From: an uncultured Eubacteriales bacterium
Lineage (GTDB): Bacteria; Bacillota; Clostridia; Oscillospirales; Acutalibacteraceae
NCBI GenBank assembly: GCA_934486705.1
Contig: CAKSQS010000001.1
Coordinates: 1 to 64,000 of the forward strand
Length of the DNA: 64,000 nucleotides
Direction of reading: 5' to 3'
How positions within the stretch are numbered: position 1 is the stretch's first letter; every line of letters starts with the position of its first letter. The position numbers and the translations under genes were made by a program. The notes below the pieces were generated by a model. The model did not search any database. It worked only from the letters and a program-made list of their open reading frames with translations, and was not told the DNA's origin. Shown in pieces: positions 15,134 to 24,248 of the stretch.

Positions 15134-16591
15134 ATGAAGAGGATAATCAAAATACTGAGTATATTCTTTATTTGTCTGTCGGCTTTCAGCACTTTATTTG
15201 TAAGCGCCGATGCCCCTTATGTGAATTACAATTATTCCGAGGAAACAGGCAAGCTTATATACGCGCCGCAGGCTTATCTGCCCGAGCGGGTAGTTTACGC
15301 GGGGGAGTTGGGTTTAAGCGATTTCAAAAACGCGGCTGACGTATTTTACCGCGACGGCTGCCTTTATATTCTTGATTCGGGAAACAGCAGGGTAGTAGCT
15401 TTAAATTCCGACTTTTCCCTTAAAAGCGTTTTTAATTTTTCCTTTCCCGATGAAACCGAGGAAAACAGGGATATATCGGGCGCGAAGGGGATTTTTGTAA
15501 GCGCGGATACCGTTTACATAGCCGATACGCTGCATGCCCGCATTATCGCTGCAAGCAGGGAAAACGGGCAGGTTTCAAGGCTTATTACGGTGCAAAAGGC
15601 AGAGGCGTTGGGTCAGGGCTTTGTGTTTAAGCCGGCGGCGGTAGCCGTAGATTCCGACGGACTTTTGTACGTGGTGGGCGACGGAACGTATGAGGGCGTT
15701 ATAAATATGAACGCCGACGGCGAATTTTTAGGCTTTTTCGGCAGCAATACCGTTTCTACCTCGGCGTGGGATTTGTTTTGGAGACGCTTTTCAACCAAAA
15801 AGCAGAGAAAGACCATGCTGCAGCTTATACCGCAGGATTTTTCGGGTATTGATATTGACAGCTCGGGATTTCTGCTTACCACCGCTTATACCGCGCAAAA
15901 CGGCGCTATGGTAAAAAGGCTTAACCCCGGCGGCACGGACGTTATAAGAAACCGTTCGCGCATAGGCGTGGCGGGCGACCCCGGGACGATTTGGAGCGGC
16001 AGTATGGCGGGGAAAAGCAGCTTCAGCGATATTGCAGCCGGCAGCGATAATATTTACGCCTGCCTTGATTACAAGCGCGGCAAGGTATTCTGCTATGATA
16101 ACGACGGATATATGCTTTACAATTTCGGCACACTAAGCGATCAGACAGGCGGGTTTTCAGCCCCTGCGGCGCTTACCTACCTCGGCGATAACAGCCGTAT
16201 AGCCGTGCTGGACAGCGAAACCGGGGGAATTACGGTTTTCGGCGCTACCGATTATGCCGAGATGATAAACACGGGCATTCACTACGAAAGGCGGCTTGAA
16301 TACGATACCGCTTTCGATTACTGGAACAAGGTGATTGCGCTTAACAGCGGCTGCGATTTTGCGCATAACTCCTTGGGTCAGATATATTTTAATAATTCGG
16401 AATACGGAAAAGCAAAAGCCGAGTTCAGAAAAGCAAACAACAGAAATATGTATTCAAAGGCGGTAAAGGAACTGCGCAGCGAATGGATATTCGGTAATAT
16501 ACATATTATTCTCATAATAACGGCGGCAGCTGTTGCGGCGGCGGTGTTCATAAGCCTGCGGCGGCGCTTTAAAAGGAGGAAACGGAGTTGA
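15134..16591 (+). CDS. Secreted NHL/beta-propeller protein with C-terminal TPR-like part and membrane anchor
   Basis: 485 residues with a signal peptide (IFFICLSAFSTLFVSA). Residues about 60-370 contain repeated blade motifs of NHL type (DVFYRDGCLYILDSGNSRVV; VAVDSDGLLYVVGDGTYEG; ALTYLGDNSRIAVLDSETGG). Residues about 380-440 resemble a TPR unit (AFDYWNKVIALN, then AHNSLGQIYFNNSEYGKAKA). A C-terminal helix (about 450-472) with a basic tail anchors it, leaving the propeller outside. NHL propellers mediate protein or ligand binding. It lies between transporter genes and overlaps the Yip1-like gene by four bases, so a transporter-linked sensing or assembly role is inferred. Confidence 0.8.
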   Translation: MKRIIKILSIFFICLSAFSTLFVSADAPYVNYNYSEETGKLIYAPQAYLPERVVYAGELGLSDFKNAADVFYRDGCLYILDSGNSRVVALNSDFSLKSVFNFSFPDETEENRDISGAKGIFVSADTVYIADTLHARIIAASRENGQVSRLITVQKAEALGQGFVFKPAAVAVDSDGLLYVVGDGTYEGVINMNADGEFLGFFGSNTVSTSAWDLFWRRFSTKKQRKTMLQLIPQDFSGIDIDSSGFLLTTAYTAQNGAMVKRLNPGGTDVIRNRSRIGVAGDPGTIWSGSMAGKSSFSDIAAGSDNIYACLDYKRGKVFCYDNDGYMLYNFGTLSDQTGGFSAPAALTYLGDNSRIAVLDSETGGITVFGATDYAEMINTGIHYERRLEYDTAFDYWNKVIALNSGCDFAHNSLGQIYFNNSEYGKAKAEFRKANNRNMYSKAVKELRSEWIFGNIHIILIITAAAVAAAVFISLRRRFKRRKRS

Positions 16592-17214
16592 ACAGGCTGG
16601 CGGAAAGCTTAAAATACACATTCAGCATTTATTCGCACCCGTTTGACGGCTTTTGGTTTATGAAGTCGCAAAAACGCGCGACCTATAAAACGGGGCTTGT
16701 GCTTTTTATGCTTTTAATAGTTACAACCGCCGTAAGAATATATACCACAGGTTATATTTTTTCAAGCGTTTCGCTCGAAAGCTTTTCGGTGTGGCTGTTG
16801 GCGGCGGTTATAGTGGGGCTTACCGTGCTTTACTGCACCTCAAACTGGGCGCTTACAACTCTGCTTGACGGCAAGGGGACTTTCGGCGAAATATTCACCT
16901 CGGTAATGTACAGCCTTACCCCCGTAATACTCATAAATCTCCCCATGGCGGCGCTCAGCAATATTATTACCAACGAGGAAGCGTCGTTCTACGGATTTAT
17001 AAACACCGTGGCGATAATTTGGTCGCTGGCGCTTTTGCTTATAGCCAATATGCAGATACAGGATTTTACAATGACCAAAAGCATTTTAACCTTTTTGGGA
17101 ACGCTTGTAATTATGCTGATTATTGCGGTTATAGGAATACTTTTTATAAATTTGTGCCAGCAGGTTTACGTTTGGGTGCTTTCGGTAGTGCGCGAAATAC
17201 TTTACAGGCTTTAA
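16588..17214 (+). CDS. Yip1-family polytopic membrane protein
   Basis: 208 residues with about five hydrophobic helices and the Yip1-type N-terminal motif YSHPFDGFWFMK, which marks this small membrane family. It starts at TTG inside the previous stop (TTGA overlap) with a strong AGGAGGA ribosome site at 16574-16580. The family's bacterial function is unknown. Tight coupling to the NHL protein upstream and the DUF5696 protein downstream suggests the three form a unit that accompanies the sugar importers. Confidence 0.75.
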   Translation: MNRLAESLKYTFSIYSHPFDGFWFMKSQKRATYKTGLVLFMLLIVTTAVRIYTTGYIFSSVSLESFSVWLLAAVIVGLTVLYCTSNWALTTLLDGKGTFGEIFTSVMYSLTPVILINLPMAALSNIITNEEASFYGFINTVAIIWSLALLLIANMQIQDFTMTKSILTFLGTLVIMLIIAVIGILFINLCQQVYVWVLSVVREILYRL

Positions 17215-17239
17215 AAAGGGCGGCAGAACGGAGGATAAA

Positions 17240-19693
17240 ATGAAGAAAAAAATTATATGCCTTGCGCTTTGCGTCGTGCTTGCCGTTCCTTTATTTACGG
17301 CAAAAGCCGAGCAGGGAAATGCGCCCGTTGGCTTTGAAAAGGTGCTTGAAAACGGCAGTTATGCTTTACTTTACAATTCGGAAACGGATGAAATCGCCGT
17401 CGGCACGGGCGGGAATATATGGTACTCAAACCCGCAGAACAGAGAAAGCGATTCTCTTGCGGATTCGCAGGAAAAATACAACCTGAACAGTCAGGCGATA
17501 CTTTATTATTACAGCGGCGAATCGCTTGTAGCAACGGACAGCTACTCAAATTCAACCAAGCTCGGTCAGACCGAGCACAAAACCGAAAACGGCGCGTTTT
17601 GCGTGACCTATAAATTGGGCGAGCAGAAGTTCAGCATAAACAAGCTGCCGCAGGTTATATCCCGCAGCCGTATGGAAAAGGAGATATTGCCGAAGCTTGA
17701 CAGCGGCGACAGGGAAACGCTTTTAAACAGATATTCGCTTTACAGCAAATCGGAGCTTGATAAGGAAAGCTACAAAACGGTCAAGCTTAATTTCCCAGCA
17801 ATTGCCGACCATGACATTTACGTGCGCGGGCAGCTGCCGGATTACCTCGGCGAGGAGATCTGGAGCATTTTGGAGAAGATAGGCTACACGCTTGACGATC
17901 TGCAAAGGGATTGCGATGAAAACAGCGTGGAGAATACATACACGCCCTCGGCAAGCTTTGAGCTGACGCTGGTTTACAAACTGACCGACAGCGGTTTTTT
18001 GGTTGAATGCGACCCGAAGACCGTAAAATTCAGTGAGGACTATAAGCCCGTAAGGCTTGAGCTTTTGCCCTTTTTCGGGGCGGCGGGAACAGACGAGAAC
18101 GGCTATATGCTTGTGCCCGACGGCTGCGGCGCGGTAATTGATTTCAATAACGGCAGGCTTAGCTCAAACGAATACTGGCGCACATTTTTCGGGGACGACA
18201 GCGCCGTGATAAAAACCGAAACAGAACCCAAGCGCCGCGAGCTTACGCTGCCCGTGTTTGCCCTTTCAAACCGAAATGGCGGCTTTTTGGCGGAAATAGA
18301 AAGCGGATACGAGTGCGCGGGCATAGGCGCGGATATTTCGGGGAAATCGAACAGCTATAACAACATTTTCCCATTTTTCACCCTGTTTACCTCGGACTCG
18401 GTAAACATAAGCGCAAATAAAAGCGACAGCAATATGTTTATTGCAACCTCCGAAAATATTTTTTCGGGGAATATAAAGGTCAATTATCATTTCACGGAGG
18501 AATACACTGCGTACGACGGCTTTGCCGCCCTTTACCGCAATATATTGCTTAAAAACGGCGGCTTGAAGCCGAGCGCGAAAAAAGAAACAGGGGCGCTTAA
18601 TATAGAATTTATAGGCACGGCGCTTGTAAAAAAGAAATTTTTGGGCTTCCCCTATAACACGCTGACCCCGCTTACCGATTATAAAAAGGCGGCAAAAATT
18701 TTAGAGGAGCTGGGCGAGGATAACGTAAATATAACCTTTACAAACGCGCTTGAAGGCGGAAAGCTGCAAAAAAGCGCCGCCGAAATAAAGCCGTCCGCCG
18801 TTCTCGGCAGCTCGGCAGATTTAAAAAAGCTTAAAAAGCTTTGCGGGAACGTCTCGTTCTCTTACTATGCGCTGCGGCAAAGCAAGGCGGCAAAAAAGGC
18901 AATTTCACACTCGGTAAGCGATGAAGAGGTGAAAATTTACGAATACGACCCGATATCGCGATTACCGATTAAAAGCGGCGCTTTGGTTCAGCTTTCTCCC
19001 TCGGTTTTGCAAAAAAACTCCGGCAGCGTGCTTAAAAGCTGCAAAAAACGCGGCATAACGGCGCTTACCGTAAGGGATATAGGTGCGTATATTAACAGCG
19101 ACCTCGGCAGAAGCAGACAAATTGACAGGTACAAGGCGCGTGTGTGCACGGAAAAATATCTTGAAAAGCTGTCGGGAAAAATCGATATTTCGGCGGATAA
19201 CGCGGGGGCGTATGCCTTTAAATATCTGTCGGGTGTGCGGAATATTCCGGTAAGCAGCAGCGATTACGGCATATTCAGCAAAACCGTGCCGTTTTACGGG
19301 TTAGTTTTGCGCGGCGTGCTGCCCATTGTAACAGAGCCTGTCAACACATCTGACGATATGCAAACTCAATTTCTTAAAACCGCAGAGTTAGGCGCGGAAC
19401 TGCAGCTTTCGTGGATATATTCCTCTGCCGCCAATTTGCAGGATAACGCGGAGAATTACTATAACCGCAACTACTGCGACACCTTAAAGCAGGCAAAGGC
19501 CTATTATACAAGGCTTAAGGAGCTTTATAAGGCTGTGGGCGGCAGCGTTATAACGGGGCATAAGGCAGTTCTTGACAACGCAGCCGAGGTGAAATACGAA
19601 AACGGCGTTACGGTTTTGGTAAATTACGGAAACGATAAGATAACATATAACGGCGCGAGCGCCGAGCCGTATGATTTTACGGTTATAAAATAA
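17240..19693 (+). CDS. DUF5696-type secreted protein, probable TIM-barrel glycosidase relative
   Basis: 817 residues with a signal peptide (IICLALCVVLAVPLFTAKA). The C-terminal half has the layout of DUF5696 proteins: GFLAEIESGYECAGIGADISG, FLGFPYNTLTPLTDYKKAAK, and late motifs GVLPIVTEPVNTSDDM and LQLSWIYS. The N-terminal third is beta-rich with GYMLVPDGCGAVIDFN near the middle. DUF5696 has no established activity; a barrel fold and glycan-related role are inferred from its frequent company with CUT1 importers and from the strand and helix alternation. GGAGG precedes the ATG by seven bases. It ends 22 bases before the second permease pair. Confidence 0.7.
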   Translation: MKKKIICLALCVVLAVPLFTAKAEQGNAPVGFEKVLENGSYALLYNSETDEIAVGTGGNIWYSNPQNRESDSLADSQEKYNLNSQAILYYYSGESLVATDSYSNSTKLGQTEHKTENGAFCVTYKLGEQKFSINKLPQVISRSRMEKEILPKLDSGDRETLLNRYSLYSKSELDKESYKTVKLNFPAIADHDIYVRGQLPDYLGEEIWSILEKIGYTLDDLQRDCDENSVENTYTPSASFELTLVYKLTDSGFLVECDPKTVKFSEDYKPVRLELLPFFGAAGTDENGYMLVPDGCGAVIDFNNGRLSSNEYWRTFFGDDSAVIKTETEPKRRELTLPVFALSNRNGGFLAEIESGYECAGIGADISGKSNSYNNIFPFFTLFTSDSVNISANKSDSNMFIATSENIFSGNIKVNYHFTEEYTAYDGFAALYRNILLKNGGLKPSAKKETGALNIEFIGTALVKKKFLGFPYNTLTPLTDYKKAAKILEELGEDNVNITFTNALEGGKLQKSAAEIKPSAVLGSSADLKKLKKLCGNVSFSYYALRQSKAAKKAISHSVSDEEVKIYEYDPISRLPIKSGALVQLSPSVLQKNSGSVLKSCKKRGITALTVRDIGAYINSDLGRSRQIDRYKARVCTEKYLEKLSGKIDISADNAGAYAFKYLSGVRNIPVSSSDYGIFSKTVPFYGLVLRGVLPIVTEPVNTSDDMQTQFLKTAELGAELQLSWIYSSAANLQDNAENYYNRNYCDTLKQAKAYYTRLKELYKAVGGSVITGHKAVLDNAAEVKYENGVTVLVNYGNDKITYNGASAEPYDFTVIK

Positions 19694-19715
19694 AAAATCG
19701 GGAGGGAAAAACAGC

Positions 19716-20630
19716 TTGAAAACTTCGGGTGCGAAAATCAAAAGCCGACTTGCAAGAAAAGAGGCGTTAAACGGTTATCTGTTTATATTGCCGCTGCTTA
19801 TAGGGCTTACAATGTTTTTCATTATTCCGGTTGTAAAATCCTTTTTATTCAGCGTGACCGATATTTCCTTCGGCGCTGCGGGGTATAAGGCGGAAGGCTT
19901 TGAGGGCTTAAAAAATTACAAATATGCGCTGTATGTAGATACCGAGTACAGGCAAACGGTGGTTTCCTCGGTGCTTAATATGCTGCTTACAACGCCGCTT
20001 ATAATGGTATTCAGCTTTTTTGTGGCGTCGGTGCTTAATGCGAAATTTCGCGGCTGCACGTTTTTTAAGCTGATTATGTTTATACCGGTAATAATAACGC
20101 TGGCGCAGACCCAAACGCAGCTTGAAACGGGAATGAACGGCTTTTCCGACTACAAGGACACCTTCGGCGTAGCCACCGCCTCGTTTACCTCGCAGATATC
20201 GGAGTATTTGCAGAATATAGGAATAGATAAAGCCGTATCCGAAAGCATTGTGGGTATTGCGGATAAGGTTTACGGTATTATAAACGATTCGGGAATACAG
20301 ATACTTGTAATGATAGTGGGAACGGGCTCTATTTCGCCGTCGCTTTATGAGGCGGCAACGGTTGAGGGAGCTACCGCGTGGGAAAGCTTTTGGAAGATAA
20401 CCTTTCCCATGGCGGGGCCTACCATATACACCTGCCTTATATACACCATTATAGATTCCTTTACCGCCGACGGCAACGGAATAATGTCGATGATAAGCAA
20501 TATGTCCTTCAATAAGCAGGAATTTTCCATTGCCTCGGCTATGGGGTGGATATATTTTGCGGCAATTGCCGTGATACTCGGAATAGTTGCGGTAACCGTT
20601 TCAAGACTGCTGTTTTACTATGACGATTAA
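19716..20630 (+). CDS. Sugar ABC transporter permease, MalF type (pair 2)
   Basis: 304 residues beginning at TTG with GGGAGGG upstream. Membrane helices are clear (GYLFILPLLIGLTMFFIIPV first). The EAA loop is SLYEAATVEGATAWESFWK then ITFPMAGP. A large insert between helices (about residues 130-190, rich in Ser/Thr and acidic residues) is longer than in pair 1 and may contact a specific binding protein. It is the first half of the second permease pair. Confidence 0.9.
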   Translation: MKTSGAKIKSRLARKEALNGYLFILPLLIGLTMFFIIPVVKSFLFSVTDISFGAAGYKAEGFEGLKNYKYALYVDTEYRQTVVSSVLNMLLTTPLIMVFSFFVASVLNAKFRGCTFFKLIMFIPVIITLAQTQTQLETGMNGFSDYKDTFGVATASFTSQISEYLQNIGIDKAVSESIVGIADKVYGIINDSGIQILVMIVGTGSISPSLYEAATVEGATAWESFWKITFPMAGPTIYTCLIYTIIDSFTADGNGIMSMISNMSFNKQEFSIASAMGWIYFAAIAVILGIVAVTVSRLLFYYDD

Positions 20631-20655
20631 AATTTGTGAAAGGGGAAAGGCTCAA

Positions 20656-21618
20656 ATGCCAATCGGCTTAAAAAAGACCCTCTGCTCCGATACGGCGCGG
20701 AAAAAAGCGGTAAGCCTGTGTATATCGGCGCTGCGGCTGATATTGCTTATAGGCATAAGCTACGTTATACTTTATCCTATTTTATCCAAGCTTTCCGTGG
20801 CGTTTATGGACAGGGGCGACTTAAAGGACCTTACGGTAAAATGGGTTCCGCGGCATTTTACGCTGAAAAACGTTAAAACCGTGGCTTCAATACTCGATTA
20901 CGGGAAAACGGTTTTAAAAACATTTCTTTTGTGCGGCGCGGTCTCCCTTTTGCAAATATCCGCCTGCACCCTTGCGGCGTACGGCTTTGCACGGTTTAAG
21001 TTTAAGGGCAGGGGAATAATATTCGCGTTAGTTATAGGCACGCTGGTTATTCCGCCGCAAACATATATGGTTACGCTGCTCACCCAATTTCAGGGATTTG
21101 ATTTTTTGGGAATAATAAAGCTTTTTACCGGCGGCAAGGGAATAAACGTGCTTAACACCGTCTGGCCCTTTCTGCTTACGGCGGCTACGGGAACGGGTAT
21201 ACGCGCGGGGCTTTTCATATTCCTTACGCGCCAGACCTTTCGCGGTATGCCGTATGAGCTTGAAGAGGCGGCAAAGGTTGACGGGGCGAATGTAGCGAGA
21301 ACCTTTGTTTCAATAATGCTGCCGAACGTAGTGCCCACGGTTTTGGTTTGCTTTATTTTAACCTTTGTATGGCAATGGAACGATACCTTTTACGTTTCGG
21401 TTTACGCTTCCGAATTAGGGCTTATAGCGCAAAAGCTCGATTCGCTCGGGGTGCTTGTTACTACATATCTGGGCGGCTGGTCTACCGTATCTGACGCATA
21501 CACCGGGCTTTTGGTAAGCGTGGGGTATCTTATGGGAATGGCACCGCTGCTTGTTATGTTTCTCGGGTGTCAGAAATTTTTCATTCAGGGCATAGAACGC
21601 ACGGGACTTGTGGGATAA
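20656..21618 (+). CDS. Carbohydrate ABC transporter permease, MalG type (pair 2)
   Basis: 320 residues from ATG 20656, which has AGGGGAAAGG just upstream; an in-frame ATG at 20620 would overlap the preceding gene and lacks a good site. Six helices are visible, and the EAA loop is ELEEAAKVDGANVARTFVS then IMLPNVVP. It contains the usual late MalG motif QWNDTFY. With the preceding gene it forms a second complete permease dimer, so this locus encodes two importers' worth of membrane subunits but no ATPase. The ligand is unknown. Confidence 0.9.
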   Translation: MPIGLKKTLCSDTARKKAVSLCISALRLILLIGISYVILYPILSKLSVAFMDRGDLKDLTVKWVPRHFTLKNVKTVASILDYGKTVLKTFLLCGAVSLLQISACTLAAYGFARFKFKGRGIIFALVIGTLVIPPQTYMVTLLTQFQGFDFLGIIKLFTGGKGINVLNTVWPFLLTAATGTGIRAGLFIFLTRQTFRGMPYELEEAAKVDGANVARTFVSIMLPNVVPTVLVCFILTFVWQWNDTFYVSVYASELGLIAQKLDSLGVLVTTYLGGWSTVSDAYTGLLVSVGYLMGMAPLLVMFLGCQKFFIQGIERTGLVG

Positions 21619-21642
21619 GGTGCGGAAAGGAGATATTGAAAA

Positions 21643-24234
21643 ATGAAAACAACGCTTAAAAGAATTTTAATTTGCTTTCTTTCCGCAATTCTGCTTTTAT
21701 CGGGCGCGGGGTGCAAAAATAAAAAAACCGATACCCCGAAAAAGAACACCTCTACGCAGGAAAGCAGCTCAGAGAGCGGCGGCAGCGAGGATATACCGTC
21801 CGATAATATATCCTTTGACGGGAAAAAGAACGACGGCAGCTTTTCGGATACGACGTCACAGATAAAACCCGCCCCGCAGGAAAATTACCCCGATTATACA
21901 AAGGTGTACGGTGTTTCTCAGCTTGCGAAAAGCGAAGACCTGAAATTTTTTTACAAGGGTATGACCTACGCCTACGGAATTACCGAAAGCGGCAATGAGG
22001 TAATAGCCCTGATAGACCAAAACAACGGGGATTACATAGATATTTTAAGCGGTGCGGGAAAACCTGCGCTGCGCAATAAAAACAATCTCGATTTGGTATC
22101 GGTAAGCGGAATAAGGGATTTTGAGCGCAGTATGTCGGACGGCTTTATGCGGCTTGAGGTATACTACTCGCTCGGCGGCGTTTCCGCGGCGGACTCGGAG
22201 CTTATTACTACCTACACATTTAAGGACAGCACAATAAATGTTTCGCAGCATATAAGCTATAAATCGGACAGATACGCGGCGTCCCCCGAAAGCTCGTATA
22301 CCGAACGGGGAGTAATGCAGAAATACAAGCTTAAAAAAGCGGACGTTGTGGGGAAATGGAAATACCCCGCAAACGGCGATTATCCGTATCAGATAAGCGA
22401 ATCGGTTGCAACGGTGCTTGAATTTGACGAAAACCACAGGCTTTACACATTTTTAAAGACCGAAAACGAGGATGAATTTATATATTCGCCCGAATACCCC
22501 GAGGTAAATATTCCGCTTTCGTTCAGCGAGGGCAAGGGCGTAAATTACACGGTGAGCTATGATTTAGTTCCCGCTACCGTTTCGGGCGGCAAAAACGATA
22601 ATTATTATGCGCTTTTCCGCGGGCGCGGCTCTGATTACGCGGTGGGCGTATTCCCCGCAACCGCAAATACAGAGGACTCCACCGTGTTTGTGGGAAAAAG
22701 CGTTGATTTGAACCTTAACGTTTCCAACCTTGTATCAAAGGATGTAAGCTTTTCGCTCCGCTATGATATAAGGGATTATTACGGTAAAGTAGTGGATTCG
22801 GGGCTGTTTATTGACAATACGGCGTATGCGGGCACTTCCATGAACCGAAAAATACATATATCAGGCAGCTACGGAATGTATTATATGAACATTTACGCCA
22901 TGTCGGGTATGTATACCCATTTAGAGTGCTATCCGTTTGCGCTTATTCCCACAGCCGATTATAAATACAGGGCGACAAATCCGTTCGGTATGACCTCTAT
23001 TGCCGATAACGGCTATAAGGACGACGCAATGACCGCCGCAAAGCTTAATGTAAAAATAGGGGTGGGCTGCTACCGTGTTGTGGCAAACGCCACGGGCTAC
23101 CAAATGGACGCGGCAAGATATATGCACGATAACGGAATAAGCCTTAACGCGCAGCTTAATATCAACAATGTTAAGCCCACGGGTTTGAAATCGGTTAACG
23201 AGCTTGTGAGCGTTATAGCCGATTATGCTGGGAAGCTTAAAGGTCTTACCGACGATATAGAGGTGGGCAACGAAACCAACTTTTCATATTCCGAGGGAAA
23301 AGAGGCAGACCCTGCGGCATACGCCGAAAAATATTTAAGCGATATGTACGAGCCTGCAAGCAAGGCGGTACGCGCCGCGGGGTATAAATACCTCGGGGCG
23401 GGAATTTCCGGCTGCGACAGGGGCTGGCTTAACGACGTTATAGGCAAGACGCGGCGGCTGTGGAATTTAATGGACGTACTCTCGGTGCACCCATACGGCT
23501 TTCCCTGTATGCCCGATATATACGGCAACGGCTCATACAGCAACAAATGGAACTATGAGGGCTCGCTTATGCGGGTTAAGGATATTTTCAAAAAGAACGG
23601 CGAGCTTAAATGGTATATTTCCGAAACGGGATACCCCGTTTCCCCCGCAAAGCCCCTGCAGGTTGAGCTGCGCACGCAGGCGGATTACGATATGCGCATA
23701 ATGGTATTGGGTCACAGCTACGGCGCTTCCAAAATAGAGCTTTACTGCTTTTACGACAGGCTTTCATTCGGCAGCGGCTTTAATGCGGACGATACCGAAA
23801 TGGGTTACGGTATGTTTTATCAGCCTGACTTTTTGGGGGTTGTAAAGCCGAAACCGGTTGCGGCGGCGTTGGCGGTGCTGAACCATGTTACCGACGGCGT
23901 GAAGAAAACCGAAAGCAGCGCAAAATACACCCGTGCGGACGGCACGCTGCGCGCCTTTAAAATGTCGCTTAGCGGCGGAAAGAATATTTACACCGTCTGG
24001 TCGAATAAATACCCGCTTTGCAATGCCGTTGTGGGAAATCAGAACGACAGAGAGCCCTCTCTTCCGTGGACGGACCAATGGAGCGGGAAATATGAGGACG
24101 TGACCTTTGATGCGGCAGGCGGCAAGGTGACCGTTACCGACGTTATGGGCAACACCAAAACCTACACCGCCGTGAACGGAAAGGTGACCGTTCCGGTTTC
24201 GGGCTCGCCGCTGTATATTGACGGAATAAGGTAG
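21643..24234 (+). CDS. Lipoprotein glycosidase, clan GH-A TIM barrel (paralogue 1)
   Basis: 863 residues. A lipobox (LLSGAGC, cysteine 24) and a Ser/Gly/Thr-rich spacer tether it to the outer membrane face. Residues about 85-440 are beta-rich and 445-790 form the barrel. VGNETNFSYSEG places the acid/base glutamate at E544 after the clan GH-A asparagine N543; YISETGYP places the nucleophile at E661; SVHPYG supplies the conserved histidine near 616. This is the GH39/GH5-like arrangement, but I cannot name the family. It is about half identical by eye to the next gene, which has a dockerin instead of a lipid anchor. AAAGGAGAT precedes the ATG. Confidence 0.8.
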   Translation: MKTTLKRILICFLSAILLLSGAGCKNKKTDTPKKNTSTQESSSESGGSEDIPSDNISFDGKKNDGSFSDTTSQIKPAPQENYPDYTKVYGVSQLAKSEDLKFFYKGMTYAYGITESGNEVIALIDQNNGDYIDILSGAGKPALRNKNNLDLVSVSGIRDFERSMSDGFMRLEVYYSLGGVSAADSELITTYTFKDSTINVSQHISYKSDRYAASPESSYTERGVMQKYKLKKADVVGKWKYPANGDYPYQISESVATVLEFDENHRLYTFLKTENEDEFIYSPEYPEVNIPLSFSEGKGVNYTVSYDLVPATVSGGKNDNYYALFRGRGSDYAVGVFPATANTEDSTVFVGKSVDLNLNVSNLVSKDVSFSLRYDIRDYYGKVVDSGLFIDNTAYAGTSMNRKIHISGSYGMYYMNIYAMSGMYTHLECYPFALIPTADYKYRATNPFGMTSIADNGYKDDAMTAAKLNVKIGVGCYRVVANATGYQMDAARYMHDNGISLNAQLNINNVKPTGLKSVNELVSVIADYAGKLKGLTDDIEVGNETNFSYSEGKEADPAAYAEKYLSDMYEPASKAVRAAGYKYLGAGISGCDRGWLNDVIGKTRRLWNLMDVLSVHPYGFPCMPDIYGNGSYSNKWNYEGSLMRVKDIFKKNGELKWYISETGYPVSPAKPLQVELRTQADYDMRIMVLGHSYGASKIELYCFYDRLSFGSGFNADDTEMGYGMFYQPDFLGVVKPKPVAAALAVLNHVTDGVKKTESSAKYTRADGTLRAFKMSLSGGKNIYTVWSNKYPLCNAVVGNQNDREPSLPWTDQWSGKYEDVTFDAAGGKVTVTDVMGNTKTYTAVNGKVTVPVSGSPLYIDGIR

Positions 24235-24248
24235 AACGGTAAAAAAAT

